Shown: positions 8,905-18,239 of the stretch, piece after piece
Numbering within the stretch: the first letter of the stretch is position 1
Layout: every line of letters begins with the position of its first letter
Source: CALFUK01 sp964398295
Lineage (GTDB): Bacteria > Bacteroidota > Bacteroidia > Chitinophagales > Saprospiraceae
Assembly (NCBI GenBank): GCA_964398295.1
Contig: CAYNMW010000002.1
Location: forward strand, 5,529 to 69,528
DNA length: 64,000 nucleotides
Reading direction: 5' to 3'
Notes under the pieces: model-generated
What the model was told of the DNA's origin: nothing
Databases searched by the model: none
The model's input: the letters and a program-made list of their open reading frames with translations, nothing else
Position numbers and translations under genes: made by a program

Positions 8905-8940
8905 GCAAATAGCCGAGTGATACATCACTAGGCTATTTGT
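8905..8940 (+). terminator. Long hairpin after the glycosyltransferase gene
   Basis: CAAATAGCC (8906-8914) pairs with GGCTATTTG (8931-8939), and inside it AGTGAT pairs with ATCACT, giving about 15 bp of stem with a 2-4 nt loop. The T-tail is weak (TTTGTTATT). It probably ends the nadB-glycosyltransferase transcript but may also be a dispersed REP-like palindrome, since the preceding AGTCCTGAAGGGAC is itself palindromic. Confidence 0.55.
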
Positions 8941-8955
8941 TATTCGAAACACTAA

Positions 8956-8988
8956 ATTTGGCGGGATTTTTTTGAAAAATCGTACAAA
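8956..8988. repeat. Dispersed GGCGGGATTTTTT repeat, copy 1
   Basis: This 33-bp segment contains TTTGGCGGGATTTTTTTG, then AAAAATCGT, then ACAAA. It recurs almost unchanged in inverted orientation at 29023-29056. The inner GATTTTT-TTG-AAAAATC can form a small AT hairpin. It lies in the spacer before the AGMO-like gene. Confidence 0.6.
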
Positions 8989-9087
8989 ATTTATTTAGAG
9001 AAAGGCATTATTTTTAGAGAAACTATGCTACTGTTAATCCAATTATAAAAGATATACCAGTATATTAAGCTCACTAATTCTTGACAC

Positions 9088-10356
9088 ATGAAAGCTGCAG
9101 CTACTGTTTTTTTAATATTAATTCCAGCAATATTTGTCTTGATTATTGGAGAGGTTATATATGCTTATTTCAAAGGCAATTTTAATTTTCGAAGTTTAGA
9201 TACGATTTCCAGTTTGAGTGCTGGCATGACAAATGCACTGAAGGCAGTCTTAGGGTTGACAGTCATTATTTTCGGTTATGATTATTTCTTCCAACATTTT
9301 GCTTTAGTAGAACGGAGTAATAATTGGATTACCTATTTGCTTGCATTGATCGGTTTAGATTTTGCTACTTACTGGTACCATCGCATGGCTCACCATGTCA
9401 ACATATTTTGGAACAGACATGTCATCCATCATTCCGGCGAAGAATTCAATATGGCCACAGCGCTACGTCAATCCATTTCCAAATTTGTCAATGTCAGTGT
9501 GTTCTTTCTTTTACCTGCAGCCATTTTAGGTGTGCCTCCAAAAGTAATTGCAATCGTAACACCATTTCATCTATTTGTGCAAGTGTGGTATCATACCATT
9601 CATGTAGGTAAACTCGGATGGTTAGAATATATCATTGTAACACCTTCCCAACATCGAGTGCATCATGCCATAAATAAAATTTATATGGACAAAAATTTAT
9701 CCCCTGTTTTTTGTATTTGGGATCGATTGTTTGGCACCTTTCAGGAAGAACTCGATGAAGAACCTTGTGTCTATGGCATAACAAGACAAGTCAACACCTG
9801 GAATCCCATCAAGATCAATTTGAGTCATCTATGGTTGTTGATCAAAGATGCCTGGAGAGCAAAAAGCGTATTCGATAAATGTAGAATTTGGTTTATGCCT
9901 ACAGGATGGAGACCTGCAGATGTCAAAGAAAAATATCCAGTAAAATCAGTGGATCCTTATCAGCTTGTAAAATACGATACGGATGCATCAATAGCGATTA
10001 AATCCTGGTCATGGATTCAGTTTATTATGTTATTGATTATGCTGTTTCATCTCTTATTTATGATTGTAGAAATTGGAACTCCTCAGATTTATGTTTACGG
10101 TTTGTTCATGTTTTTATGTGTGTATAGTTACACAACACTCATGGATTTAAAAGCTTCTGCCATGTGGTTGGAAATTGTAAAATCGGGGATAGGCTTATTG
10201 ATTATTTTCCAAACAGGATCTTGGTTTTCTATTGATTCCATCCTCCCTATTGGTACAATGTTGTTTGGTGCATATTTTATTTTATCAGCGGCAGTCGTCT
10301 CTTATTTTGTCCTTACTGATCTAGCTCCTGAAAATAATAAGTTAGTTGTAAATTGA
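9088..10356 (+). CDS. Sterol desaturase/fatty-acid hydroxylase family protein, AGMO-like
   Basis: A 422-residue integral membrane di-iron oxygenase. Hydrophobic segments at about residues 5-25, 50-70 and 80-95 precede the histidine clusters WYHRMAHH (95-103) and NRHVIHH (109-115). A later cluster is SQHRVHH (about 190), followed by WDRLFGTFQEE. The combination HH...EEFNMATALRQS and DKNLSPVFCIWDRLFGTF is closer to alkylglycerol monooxygenase (ether-lipid cleaving, TMEM195-type) than to plant or fungal sterol desaturases. Four further membrane segments follow after residue 300. The substrate is inferred only from this resemblance. It appears monocistronic. Confidence 0.85.
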   Translation: MKAAATVFLILIPAIFVLIIGEVIYAYFKGNFNFRSLDTISSLSAGMTNALKAVLGLTVIIFGYDYFFQHFALVERSNNWITYLLALIGLDFATYWYHRMAHHVNIFWNRHVIHHSGEEFNMATALRQSISKFVNVSVFFLLPAAILGVPPKVIAIVTPFHLFVQVWYHTIHVGKLGWLEYIIVTPSQHRVHHAINKIYMDKNLSPVFCIWDRLFGTFQEELDEEPCVYGITRQVNTWNPIKINLSHLWLLIKDAWRAKSVFDKCRIWFMPTGWRPADVKEKYPVKSVDPYQLVKYDTDASIAIKSWSWIQFIMLLIMLFHLLFMIVEIGTPQIYVYGLFMFLCVYSYTTLMDLKASAMWLEIVKSGIGLLIIFQTGSWFSIDSILPIGTMLFGAYFILSAAVVSYFVLTDLAPENNKLVVN

Positions 10357-10423
10357 CTGCTATCCGCAATTAAACCAAAACTAATAAATAGAGTCATTAG
10401 ATTAATAAAGTTATAAGTGTAAC

Positions 10424-11425
10424 ATGAATAAAATTTATTTAATGATTTTAGCAAGCCTACTATTTATAGCTTGTGCGGAGGAAGAACCAATCACCCTACA
10501 AAATGAATCACCAATAGTGAAGGCTGAATCTTCTTACACAGTTATTGTAGACGAAGACATCACCTATGCTAATGGACTAAGTCATGATGGAATGAACACT
10601 ACTGTTGAGATGCCTCAAACTTTAGATGTATACTACCCTGACAATAATTCTACTACTCGCCCTGTCATTATGTTTATTCATGGCGGAGGGTTTCAAGGCG
10701 GAACAAAAACGAAACCAGAAATTGTAGATATGGCCAACTACTTTGCCTCCAGAGGATGGGTTTTTGCTTCCATAGATTATAGAACAACAAGTGATTTAGT
10801 TGGAACAAATTTTACAGGAATTGCTCCACAAGAATGGATCGATTTCACTATGCAAAACGCAACAACTCCGGATGATGCTCGGACAAGTATAGCTTTATAC
10901 GCGGCCCAAAGAGATTCCAAAGCAGCCCTTCGCTGGCTAGTAGCTAACTCAAATGTTTATAATATAAATACAGAATTTATTACCGTAGGAGGAGCTTCAG
11001 CAGGTGCAATTACAACTGTTGCACTAGGCATTTCAAATCAAGAAGATTTTACAAATGAAATTCCTATAGCTGACGACCCTACTCTCTCTACTTCAAATGT
11101 AGATGAAACTTATGTAGTAAGAAGTATGATTGAATTCTGGGGAGGAAATATAAAATTGGAAATTTTTGAATCCGTATATGGAATGGATAGATATGATAGT
11201 AATGACCCTGAATTATTTATTGCGCATGGCACATTAGATCCAACTGTTTTGTTTTCAGAAGCATCCGAATTAGATAGCATTTATAACTCATTAGGAATCT
11301 ACCACGAATTTATTCCTCTAGTGGATCAAGGCCATGGTGCATGGAATGCAACTGTGAACGGAAAAAGTTTATCAGAGATGTCTTTTGATTTTTTGGTTGA
11401 AAGACAAAATTTAATTGCCGAATAA
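10424..11425 (+). CDS. Lipoprotein alpha/beta-hydrolase (esterase/feruloyl-esterase type)
   Basis: A 333-residue product with a lipoprotein signal (SLLFIAC, Cys17), so it should be anchored in an envelope membrane. The alpha/beta-hydrolase fold shows the oxyanion-hole motif FIHGGGFQGG (residues 84-93), the nucleophile elbow GGASAGAI (catalytic Ser192), a candidate acid in HGTLDPTV and the catalytic His in DQGHGAWN near the end. This is the pattern of carboxylesterases that act on small or carbohydrate esters (BD-FAE-like). The natural substrate cannot be told from sequence. It stands alone between the hydroxylase gene and a convergent beta-barrel gene. Confidence 0.85.
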   Translation: MNKIYLMILASLLFIACAEEEPITLQNESPIVKAESSYTVIVDEDITYANGLSHDGMNTTVEMPQTLDVYYPDNNSTTRPVIMFIHGGGFQGGTKTKPEIVDMANYFASRGWVFASIDYRTTSDLVGTNFTGIAPQEWIDFTMQNATTPDDARTSIALYAAQRDSKAALRWLVANSNVYNINTEFITVGGASAGAITTVALGISNQEDFTNEIPIADDPTLSTSNVDETYVVRSMIEFWGGNIKLEIFESVYGMDRYDSNDPELFIAHGTLDPTVLFSEASELDSIYNSLGIYHEFIPLVDQGHGAWNATVNGKSLSEMSFDFLVERQNLIAE

Positions 11426-11455
11426 ATAACAAGCGATTGCACATTCATTTTATAA

Positions 11456-12004
11456 TCAAAACCGCTTCCCCACACTTATCCCAATCAATCCAATCGGCCC
11501 TTCACCCGTAGGCTCTCCTTCAGTCCTCACATTCCATTCCAAACCAAATCCAATAGTTGGTCTTATGACAAGATTAGAGTTCGTTAATATGGTATAACCC
11601 AAACTCAAGGTTGGTTGAATAACAGTAATGTTCGTTTCGCCTTCTGATATTACGTCATCGTTTAAAAAATTTCTCCAATCAATATTATTGAACCAAAAAT
11701 CATTTTTAAACTCCAGATGTAAACCTTTGAAACCCTGCTTAAAGTAGTGTTGATAGTCTATACTAAAACCAAACCCTTGACCGATTTCTTCATCCTGTTC
11801 ACCTAGATCTCTGTGATCAAAAATGTTGGCACCAATTCTTAGCCCAAGTCGCCCTTTATCACTGATGGATTTCTCTGCACTTATACCAGGTATGAAACCA
11901 GTCGGATATACTTGTAGCTGAACAGAAACATCAGTTGGTCTTTGTGCTGCTAAGGTTAACGCAAATAAAAAGCAAAGTGTACATAGATATAAGCACCGTT
12001 TCAT
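11456..12004 (-). CDS. Small outer-membrane beta-barrel protein, unknown function
   Basis: A 182-residue protein with a Sec signal peptide (MKRCLYLCTLCFLFALTLAA). The mature part consists of alternating amphipathic strands: VSVQLQVYPTGFIPGISAE, GRLGLRIGANIFDH, FGFSIDYQHYF, TLSLGYTI and IGLIGISVGKRF. The C-terminal Phe is the usual signal for BAM-mediated outer-membrane insertion. The size suggests an eight-strand barrel. It converges with the esterase gene and diverges from DUF819, with a palindromic repeat between the last two. Family and ligand are not recognisable. Confidence 0.7.
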   Translation of the reverse strand: MKRCLYLCTLCFLFALTLAAQRPTDVSVQLQVYPTGFIPGISAEKSISDKGRLGLRIGANIFDHRDLGEQDEEIGQGFGFSIDYQHYFKQGFKGLHLEFKNDFWFNNIDWRNFLNDDVISEGETNITVIQPTLSLGYTILTNSNLVIRPTIGFGLEWNVRTEGEPTGEGPIGLIGISVGKRF

Positions 12005-12046
12005 TATGGCGAATTTAGGATGTCAAAAGTAAATAAAACTTACGTT

Positions 12047-12069
12047 CTCTGAAGTTTGTAACTTCAGAG
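12047..12069. repeat. Palindromic repeat (CTCTGAAGTT / AACTTCAGAG)
   Basis: A perfect 10-bp stem with the loop TGT, between divergent genes. The same stem recurs at 18312-18334 with the loop GCA, and shorter at 53141-53156, so it belongs to a dispersed palindrome family rather than being a gene-specific operator. Confidence 0.6.
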
Positions 12070-12085
12070 CTATATTTTCATTCTC

Positions 12086-13336
12086 ATGAAGCCATTCTTC
12101 ACAAACGACGCAATCGTCCTAGGCATTTTAATTTCTGTATTAGCTTTTGTCTTTTATACTTCAGAATTAAAATCACCAGGCTGGAAGAAATTTTACAGAT
12201 TCGTACCTGCCCTTCTGCTTTGTTATTTTATCCCTGCATTACTCAACTGGCCTTTGGGACTTATTTCAGGGGATGAATCTCAATTGTACTTTGTAGCTTC
12301 TCGCTATTTGCTGCCAGCAAGTTTGATTCTTCTCTGTTTGGGCATTGACTTTAAAAGCATATTGAATCTTGGATCAAAAGCGATTGTCATGTTTTTTACT
12401 GCAACAGTTGGGATTATCCTTGGTGGTCCGATTGCGTTATTACTTGTATCCATTTTTGCTCCAGGACTAATAGATGCAAATCCGGAAGAAGTTTGGAGAG
12501 GGTTTTCTACAGTTGCAGGAAGTTGGATTGGTGGCGGTGCCAACCAAACGGCAATGAAAGAAATCTATGAAGTCGGCGATAATTTGTTTGGAACAATGAT
12601 CGTCATTGATGTTGTTGTTGCAAATATTTGGCTAGGGTTTTTACTTTACGGAGCCAACATTAGCGATAAGCTGGACAAAAAATTAAAAGCAGATAATAGT
12701 GCAATTACACAACTCAAAAAAAGTGTAGAAGATTATCGTGCTGGTGTAGAAAAGATGCCAACCTTGACAAGCACATTCATATTGATGGCAGTAGCATTTG
12801 GAGGGGTTGCCTTATCTCATTGGGGTAAGGACATAATGACTCCACTGATGAGTTCGATGAAGGATACCTTAGTCGAATACAGAATGAATTCTCTGATGTC
12901 CTCTTTCTTTTGGTTAATCGTATTTTCTACCACAATTGGATTGAGCTTGTCCTTCACAAAAGCTAGAAAATTAGAAGGTGTTGGTGCATCGAGATGGGGA
13001 TCTGTTTTTATATATGTCCTTGTAGCGACGATTGGCATGAAAATGAATCTAGGCGAAGTGTTCAAAAACCTGGGACTATTTGCCGTTGGCATTATCTGGA
13101 TGCTTGTCCACGTCGGATTATTATTGACGGTTGCAAAAATAATTAGAGCACCTTTCTTTTTTGTTGCAGTTGGTAGCCAAGCGAACATAGGAGGAGCAGC
13201 CTCTGCACCAATTGTAGCTTCTGCGTTTAGCCCATCACTTGCACCAGTTGGAGTTTTGATGGCTGTCCTTGGATATGCCTTGGGTACGTATGGAGCAATA
13301 ATTTGTGCACAATTGATGCAGTTGGTCGTGACTTAA
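12086..13336 (+). CDS. DUF819 family membrane protein
   Basis: A 416-residue polytopic inner-membrane protein with about ten to eleven hydrophobic segments. The family signatures GSWIGGGANQTAMKEIYEV (about residues 145-163) and VGSQANIGGAASAPIVASAF (about 360-380) are paired Gly/Ala/Asn-rich re-entrant-like segments in the two halves, reminiscent of anion transporters with inverted repeats. DUF819 (YjcL-like) has no established substrate, so I infer only a transport role. There is no operon partner; the ATG lies just after a palindromic repeat that separates it from the divergent barrel gene. Confidence 0.88.
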   Translation: MKPFFTNDAIVLGILISVLAFVFYTSELKSPGWKKFYRFVPALLLCYFIPALLNWPLGLISGDESQLYFVASRYLLPASLILLCLGIDFKSILNLGSKAIVMFFTATVGIILGGPIALLLVSIFAPGLIDANPEEVWRGFSTVAGSWIGGGANQTAMKEIYEVGDNLFGTMIVIDVVVANIWLGFLLYGANISDKLDKKLKADNSAITQLKKSVEDYRAGVEKMPTLTSTFILMAVAFGGVALSHWGKDIMTPLMSSMKDTLVEYRMNSLMSSFFWLIVFSTTIGLSLSFTKARKLEGVGASRWGSVFIYVLVATIGMKMNLGEVFKNLGLFAVGIIWMLVHVGLLLTVAKIIRAPFFFVAVGSQANIGGAASAPIVASAFSPSLAPVGVLMAVLGYALGTYGAIICAQLMQLVVT

Positions 13337-13435
13337 TTTAGAACAACAATCAAATACTTGATTAACTAAAATGATGTAATTCATTCATTTCTAAGCGTTT
13401 ATCACAAGATTTTTAACTATTTGTCTTAAAAAGCG

Positions 13436-13443
13436 TATCTTTG
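13436..13443 (+). promoter_or_regulatory. -7 element before the GT5 synthase gene
   Basis: TATCTTTG matches TAnnTTTG and lies 37 nt before the ATG at 13481. The predicted start is near 13448. No strong -33 TTTG is seen at 19-nt spacing. Confidence 0.5.
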
Positions 13444-13480
13444 CAGCCCTTTGAATGAAAAAAGCTAAACTGCTTCGTAT

Positions 13481-14290
13481 ATGAGTAAGAAGAGAGTATT
13501 GTTTATTACGCAGGAGATGAATCCGTACACAACATTATCGGAAATATCTGACTTAGTTGCTAAACTTCCGCAATTTACCCAAGAAAAAGGCATGGAAATC
13601 AGAGTTCTGATGCCAAAATATGGTGTAATCAACGAAAGAAGGCACAGATTGCATGAAGTTGTCAGGTTATCTGGAATGAATATTATAGTTGATGATGATG
13701 ATTTTCCATTAATCATTAAAGTCGCATCATTGCCAGGATCAAGATTGCAGGTTTACTTCCTCGATAATGAGGAATTTTTCAAGCGCAAGTACATCTTTGA
13801 CGATGAAGATGAAAAACCGTTTGAGGATAACCTTGATCGAATGGTCTTCTTTTGCAAAGGAGTCATGGAGACAGTAAAGAAATTTGGCTGGCCACCTGAT
13901 TTGATCCACTGTCACGGTTGGATGACCAGTTTGGTTCCCCTTTACCTTAAGTCAGTATATAAGAACGAGCCAATCTTTGCAAATTCCAAGTTGATTTATT
14001 CTGCTTACAGTAATGAATATGAAAAAACATTTAGTGAAGCTTTTTTCACTAAAGCACTCATTAATAATCTGGAAGCGGACCAATTGGATGTTTACAAGCA
14101 AAAGGGAAAAATAAGTCTTAATTCGGGTGCAATAACTTATGCAGATGCCGTTATACAAGGGAGCAAAAAATTAAAGAAAAACGTTCTAGACTTGATTGAA
14201 GAGAGAGATATTCCAAAGTTGCCTTTTCAAACAACAGAAGAGTATCTAGAAGCGTATATAGAGTTTTATCAATCAATGATTGAAGAATAG
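13481..14290 (+). CDS. Short glycogen/starch synthase (GT5 N-terminal domain only)
   Basis: A 269-residue protein beginning KKRVLFITQEMNPYTTLSEISDLVAKLPQF, the N-terminal Rossmann domain of GT5 glycogen synthases, with LIHCHGWMTSLVPLYLK (about residues 140-156) matching the HxHDW region. Normal GlgA is about 480 residues. The ADP-glucose-binding C-terminal domain is missing here, as in the short homologue widespread in Bacteroidota, and the N-terminal KVGGLGD loop is replaced by TTLSEISD. Enzymatic activity is therefore doubtful. It heads a row with DUF4270 and glmS, a conserved arrangement that suggests a link to envelope sugar metabolism. Confidence 0.85.
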   Translation: MSKKRVLFITQEMNPYTTLSEISDLVAKLPQFTQEKGMEIRVLMPKYGVINERRHRLHEVVRLSGMNIIVDDDDFPLIIKVASLPGSRLQVYFLDNEEFFKRKYIFDDEDEKPFEDNLDRMVFFCKGVMETVKKFGWPPDLIHCHGWMTSLVPLYLKSVYKNEPIFANSKLIYSAYSNEYEKTFSEAFFTKALINNLEADQLDVYKQKGKISLNSGAITYADAVIQGSKKLKKNVLDLIEERDIPKLPFQTTEEYLEAYIEFYQSMIEE

Positions 14291-14322
14291 TTCTTTTAAT
14301 CCTTAAATCCCTCCTTGATTTA

Positions 14323-15705
14323 ATGAGAAAGTGGTTGTATTTTTTAGTTGTCACCTCCATTATTTGTACTCGATGCGGTGATACAACTATTGTTGGTTCA
14401 GAATTGTTTGAAGGTGAAGGCCTAAATCTCACTAATGTTGATTCACTTGATATCCAGGCGAGAACAAATCTTGTAGATTCCATTCGTTTATTTACGTTTG
14501 AGGCTTCCAGCGCTTCTGGCTTTTTAATGGGAATTCTTGATGATCCACTTTTCGGTTCAATGAAATCATCATTTGTTACAGAAGTTCACTTTGCTGTTGA
14601 TCCACGAAATTTGCAGGAATTGACCCCTGATTATCAAGATGGCGATGTTCTGGATTCTATGATTTTAGTCCTCGAACTTGACCCAGCAGGATTTTATGGT
14701 GTACAAAATGATCGCTTTGATTTCGAGATTTTCCTAGTAGAAGAATCCATTAATGATCGGTCTATTATATTTTCAAATGATGAAATTGCATTTGGTTCTA
14801 CACCGGTAACTACAGTTGATGATGTCGGCATTCCAACAGATTCTACAGTCGTCTTTTTTCCATCTCTTGGTACATCCGTACGAGAGTTTCCGCAGCTAAG
14901 ACTCCCTTTAGAAACGGGCATTAGTGACATTCTTTTTAATGATCTGAGAACCATCCAAAATGACACGAGTTTTGTCAATGAATTTTTTGGTATTCGTATT
15001 GAAGCAACACCTACTTCAGAAAATTCAATGATAGGTGTTGATGTTTCCAGCTTGGAAATCAATAGTCGGATACAGACTTTCTACAGCAGACAAGATTCAG
15101 CGTTATTATATGAATATGCCTTAAACGATCTTGCTATCCCCGGTGTACCTTTAGGAAGGAAGTATAGCGATTTTGATAGAGATCTTTCTGGAGCTACGAT
15201 CAACACATTTCTTGACAGTAAAGAATTAGGCGACAGTCTATTGTTCATTCAATCCATGCTAGGAACAAATATCGAATTAGATCTGTCATCAGTTTTGGAA
15301 TTAGGAGATGTGTTAATCAATCAGGCGACTTTAGAATTGACGATTGCTGAATTACCTGGAGATGATCTGAGTATAAAACCACCAATCGAAAACCTGATCT
15401 TATCATTCATGGATGAGACCGGAAATTTGCAACTCATTTCAGAAGTCAATGAAGCTTTATTGTTTGAAGAAATTGACCTCAGATTTGGTGGGACAGTACA
15501 AGAAGTAGTCGATGATAATGTCATGGTTCAGCGATACTCTATGAATGTTACCAGAACAGTCATTGATATGTTTAATGGAATATTGCCAACAACACTGTTT
15601 ATTACGCCATTATCCGTAACTGGACAACCCAGAAGGACAATACTATATGGCCCAGACAATGCTCAATTTCCAATTAAATTAAATCTATCCTTAACAAGTC
15701 TCTAA
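14323..15705 (+). CDS. DUF4270 family secreted protein (probable lipoprotein)
   Basis: A 460-residue protein with an N-terminal export signal (MRKWLYFLVVTSIICTRC); one of the two cysteines at 15 and 18 may be lipidated. The rest is beta-rich: GDTTIVGSELFEGEGLNL, GFLMGILDDPLFGSMKSSFVTEVHF-type strands and VDSLDIQART. It ends with VTGQPRRTILYGPDNAQFPIKLNLSLT, the pattern of Bacteroidota DUF4270 proteins. The function is unknown. It lies 32 nt after the GT5-like gene and 22 nt before glmS, so it is probably in one transcript with both. Confidence 0.85.
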   Translation: MRKWLYFLVVTSIICTRCGDTTIVGSELFEGEGLNLTNVDSLDIQARTNLVDSIRLFTFEASSASGFLMGILDDPLFGSMKSSFVTEVHFAVDPRNLQELTPDYQDGDVLDSMILVLELDPAGFYGVQNDRFDFEIFLVEESINDRSIIFSNDEIAFGSTPVTTVDDVGIPTDSTVVFFPSLGTSVREFPQLRLPLETGISDILFNDLRTIQNDTSFVNEFFGIRIEATPTSENSMIGVDVSSLEINSRIQTFYSRQDSALLYEYALNDLAIPGVPLGRKYSDFDRDLSGATINTFLDSKELGDSLLFIQSMLGTNIELDLSSVLELGDVLINQATLELTIAELPGDDLSIKPPIENLILSFMDETGNLQLISEVNEALLFEEIDLRFGGTVQEVVDDNVMVQRYSMNVTRTVIDMFNGILPTTLFITPLSVTGQPRRTILYGPDNAQFPIKLNLSLTSL

Positions 15706-15727
15706 ACGTAATTCGTAAACACATACT

Positions 15728-17572
15728 ATGTGCGGAATTTTTGCATTTATAGGAAAGGAAAATGCATTTCCTCATCTTATCGAAGGTCTAAGAAAATTAG
15801 AGTATAGAGGCTATGACAGTGCAGGTATATCTATTCAGAATACATCTGGCAAAATTATCACTTATAAGAAAAAGGGTAAAGTCAATGATTTAGTCAAGCA
15901 CATCAGTGATCAACCGATTGATGGCACAATTGGAATTGGACACACCAGATGGGCAACACATGGTGCTCCAAATGACGTCAATTCTCATCCACATGTAAGC
16001 AACAATGGGAGACTTTCTTTAATCCATAATGGGATTATTGAAAATTATTCTGTTTTGAAAAAAGCACTTATAGAAAGAGGTTACACTTTTTCCAGTGACA
16101 CAGATACTGAAGTGCTGGTCAATTTTATTTCAGAGATACAAGAACAAGGCAAACTAAGTTTGACAGAAGCAATAAGACAAGCACTAGCAAAAGTAGTTGG
16201 GGCATATGCAATTGTCGTTATGGACAGAGATGACAACACACGATTAATTGGAGCTAGAAAGTCATCACCTTTGGTTCTAGGGATAGGTGACAATGAGTTA
16301 TTATTGGCTTCCGATGCAACTCCTATATTGTCACATACCAAAGAAGTTGTGTATCTCAATGATGGCGAAATCGTCTCACTTTCTCAAAATGGTGAATATG
16401 AAATCACAGACCTGACAAATGAACGAGTTATACCTGTCATTAAGGAATTGGACTACAGCATTGAACAATTGGAAAAAGCAGGCTATGATCACTTCATGCT
16501 GAAAGAGATTTTTGAACAACCAAAGACAGTCAAAGAAAGTATGCGGGGACGCATCGCTGAAAGTGAACTGTCAGTCAGGTTGGGAGGATTGATTAACGCA
16601 GAATTTGATATAAAAAGCATTCAACGAATTGTAATCATCGCATGTGGGACTTCTTGGCATTCTGGTTTAATTGGAGAATACCTCATCGAAGACCTTGCAA
16701 GAATACCTGTTGAAGTAGAATATGCATCGGAGTTTAGATATCGAAATCCCATTATCAGAGAAACTGATTTATTTATCGCAATCTCTCAATCAGGAGAAAC
16801 CGCAGATACACTAGCGGCATTAGAATTAGCTTCTGAACAAGGAGCCAAAACCTATGGCATTGTCAACGTAGTTGGATCTTCTATTGCGCGCTTAGCACAA
16901 ACTGGATCTTATATTCATGCGGGACCTGAGATCGGTGTAGCATCAACCAAAGCGTTTACAAGTCAAATAACTGTTTTGACGATCCTTGCTATTTATCTTG
17001 GTGAATTGCATGGCCGTTTGGACAAGGATAAGAAATCCAAATTGCTTAAGGCCTTATTGGCGATACCGGATAACATTACAAGTATCCTAGAGCAGAAAGA
17101 TAAAATTAGATCTATTGCATCAGAACTAAAAAGTGCAGCAAATGCACTTTATCTGGGTAGAGGGTATAATTTTCCAGTGGCATTAGAAGGAGCATTAAAA
17201 CTCAAAGAGATTTCATACATCCATGCAGAAGGTTATCCTGCAGCAGAGATGAAACATGGACCAATAGCCTTAATTGACTCCATGATGCCTGTGATTTTAA
17301 TCGCAACAAACAAAAGTGCACACGATAAACTACTTAGTAATTTGCATGAAATTAAGGCCAGAAATGCAAAAGTTGTGGTAATTGTGACTAAAGAACAGGC
17401 AGAATTCAAAAAAATTGCTGACTTTTGTATCGAAATTCCAGATAGCGAGGAAGAATTATCCCCACTGCTATCAGTAATTCCTTTACAATTATTGGCATAT
17501 TATATCGCAGTCTTTAGAGGTTGCAATGTAGATCAACCAAGAAATTTAGCAAAATCAGTTACAGTAGAATAA
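15728..17572 (+). CDS. glmS: Glutamine-fructose-6-phosphate aminotransferase (isomerizing)
   Basis: Cytosolic enzyme that makes glucosamine-6-phosphate, the first committed step to UDP-GlcNAc for peptidoglycan. The 614-residue product starts MCGIFAFIG with the Cys1 nucleophile exposed after Met removal, has the glutaminase motifs YRGYDSAG and GHTRWATHG, and two SIS isomerase domains (ACGTSWHSG, SQSGETADT, EVGVASTKAFTSQ-like). It ends PRNLAKSVTVE, the conserved C-terminal tail. It is full length. The next gene starts 10 nt downstream, and murA, which uses the pathway's product, follows. Confidence 0.97.
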   Translation: MCGIFAFIGKENAFPHLIEGLRKLEYRGYDSAGISIQNTSGKIITYKKKGKVNDLVKHISDQPIDGTIGIGHTRWATHGAPNDVNSHPHVSNNGRLSLIHNGIIENYSVLKKALIERGYTFSSDTDTEVLVNFISEIQEQGKLSLTEAIRQALAKVVGAYAIVVMDRDDNTRLIGARKSSPLVLGIGDNELLLASDATPILSHTKEVVYLNDGEIVSLSQNGEYEITDLTNERVIPVIKELDYSIEQLEKAGYDHFMLKEIFEQPKTVKESMRGRIAESELSVRLGGLINAEFDIKSIQRIVIIACGTSWHSGLIGEYLIEDLARIPVEVEYASEFRYRNPIIRETDLFIAISQSGETADTLAALELASEQGAKTYGIVNVVGSSIARLAQTGSYIHAGPEIGVASTKAFTSQITVLTILAIYLGELHGRLDKDKKSKLLKALLAIPDNITSILEQKDKIRSIASELKSAANALYLGRGYNFPVALEGALKLKEISYIHAEGYPAAEMKHGPIALIDSMMPVILIATNKSAHDKLLSNLHEIKARNAKVVVIVTKEQAEFKKIADFCIEIPDSEEELSPLLSVIPLQLLAYYIAVFRGCNVDQPRNLAKSVTVE

Positions 17573-17582
17573 AATCATAACG

Positions 17583-18239
17583 ATGAGTGAGTCACATTTA
17601 ATGGAATATAATTCGCAGCATGATCAATTAAAGATCTCTGAATACGGACGTAATATTCAGAACATGATCAATTATGCGAAGACCATAGAAGATAAAGAAA
17701 AGAGACAACGTGTTGTGGAAGGTATCGTACAACTCATGATGCAGATAACACCGCAAAGCAAAAATGTGGCAGAATACAAACAGAAGTTGTGGAACCACCT
17801 TCTCTATATTGCTAACTACGATTTGGAGGTAGAACTTCCAGAAGGTGTAATCATCAATAAGGAAACAGTCCAAATAAAACCTGATCCTTTAGAATATCCA
17901 GTTCACGAAACGAGATTCAGACATTATGGACACATTGTGCAAATCTTAATCAAAAAAGCGATTGAGATGGAAGATTTAGAGATGAAAAAGGAGTTCACAC
18001 ACGTCATTGCTGCATATATGAAACTTGCTTTCCGAACCTGGAACCACGAAGCAAACATTAATGACAATGTGATCAAAGCAGATTTAAAAAAGATCTCAGA
18101 TGGACAGTTGGAAATGGATCCAGAAGAAGCGATCAGTTACCTAGCGTCTTCTTACGTAAAACCAAAAAAGCAATCCAATCACAAAAACCATCGATCAGGT
18201 AAAAAGAAAAAGAGCAACCACAAAAAGCGTAGAAAATAA
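17583..18239 (+). CDS. DUF4290 family protein
   Basis: A 218-residue soluble, mostly helical protein (LMEYNSQHDQLKISEYGRNIQNM at the start, RQRVVEGIVQLMMQI, RFRHYGHIVQILIKKAIEM). It ends in a strongly basic tail (KPKKQSNHKN...KKKKSNHKKRRK) that may bind nucleic acid or membrane phosphates. DUF4290 proteins are restricted to Bacteroidota and typically precede murA, as here, although a 0.5-kb repeat-containing spacer lies between. The role is unknown; context suggests envelope growth. It is 10 nt after glmS and is probably on the glmS transcript. Confidence 0.85.
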   Translation: MSESHLMEYNSQHDQLKISEYGRNIQNMINYAKTIEDKEKRQRVVEGIVQLMMQITPQSKNVAEYKQKLWNHLLYIANYDLEVELPEGVIINKETVQIKPDPLEYPVHETRFRHYGHIVQILIKKAIEMEDLEMKKEFTHVIAAYMKLAFRTWNHEANINDNVIKADLKKISDGQLEMDPEEAISYLASSYVKPKKQSNHKNHRSGKKKKSNHKKRRK

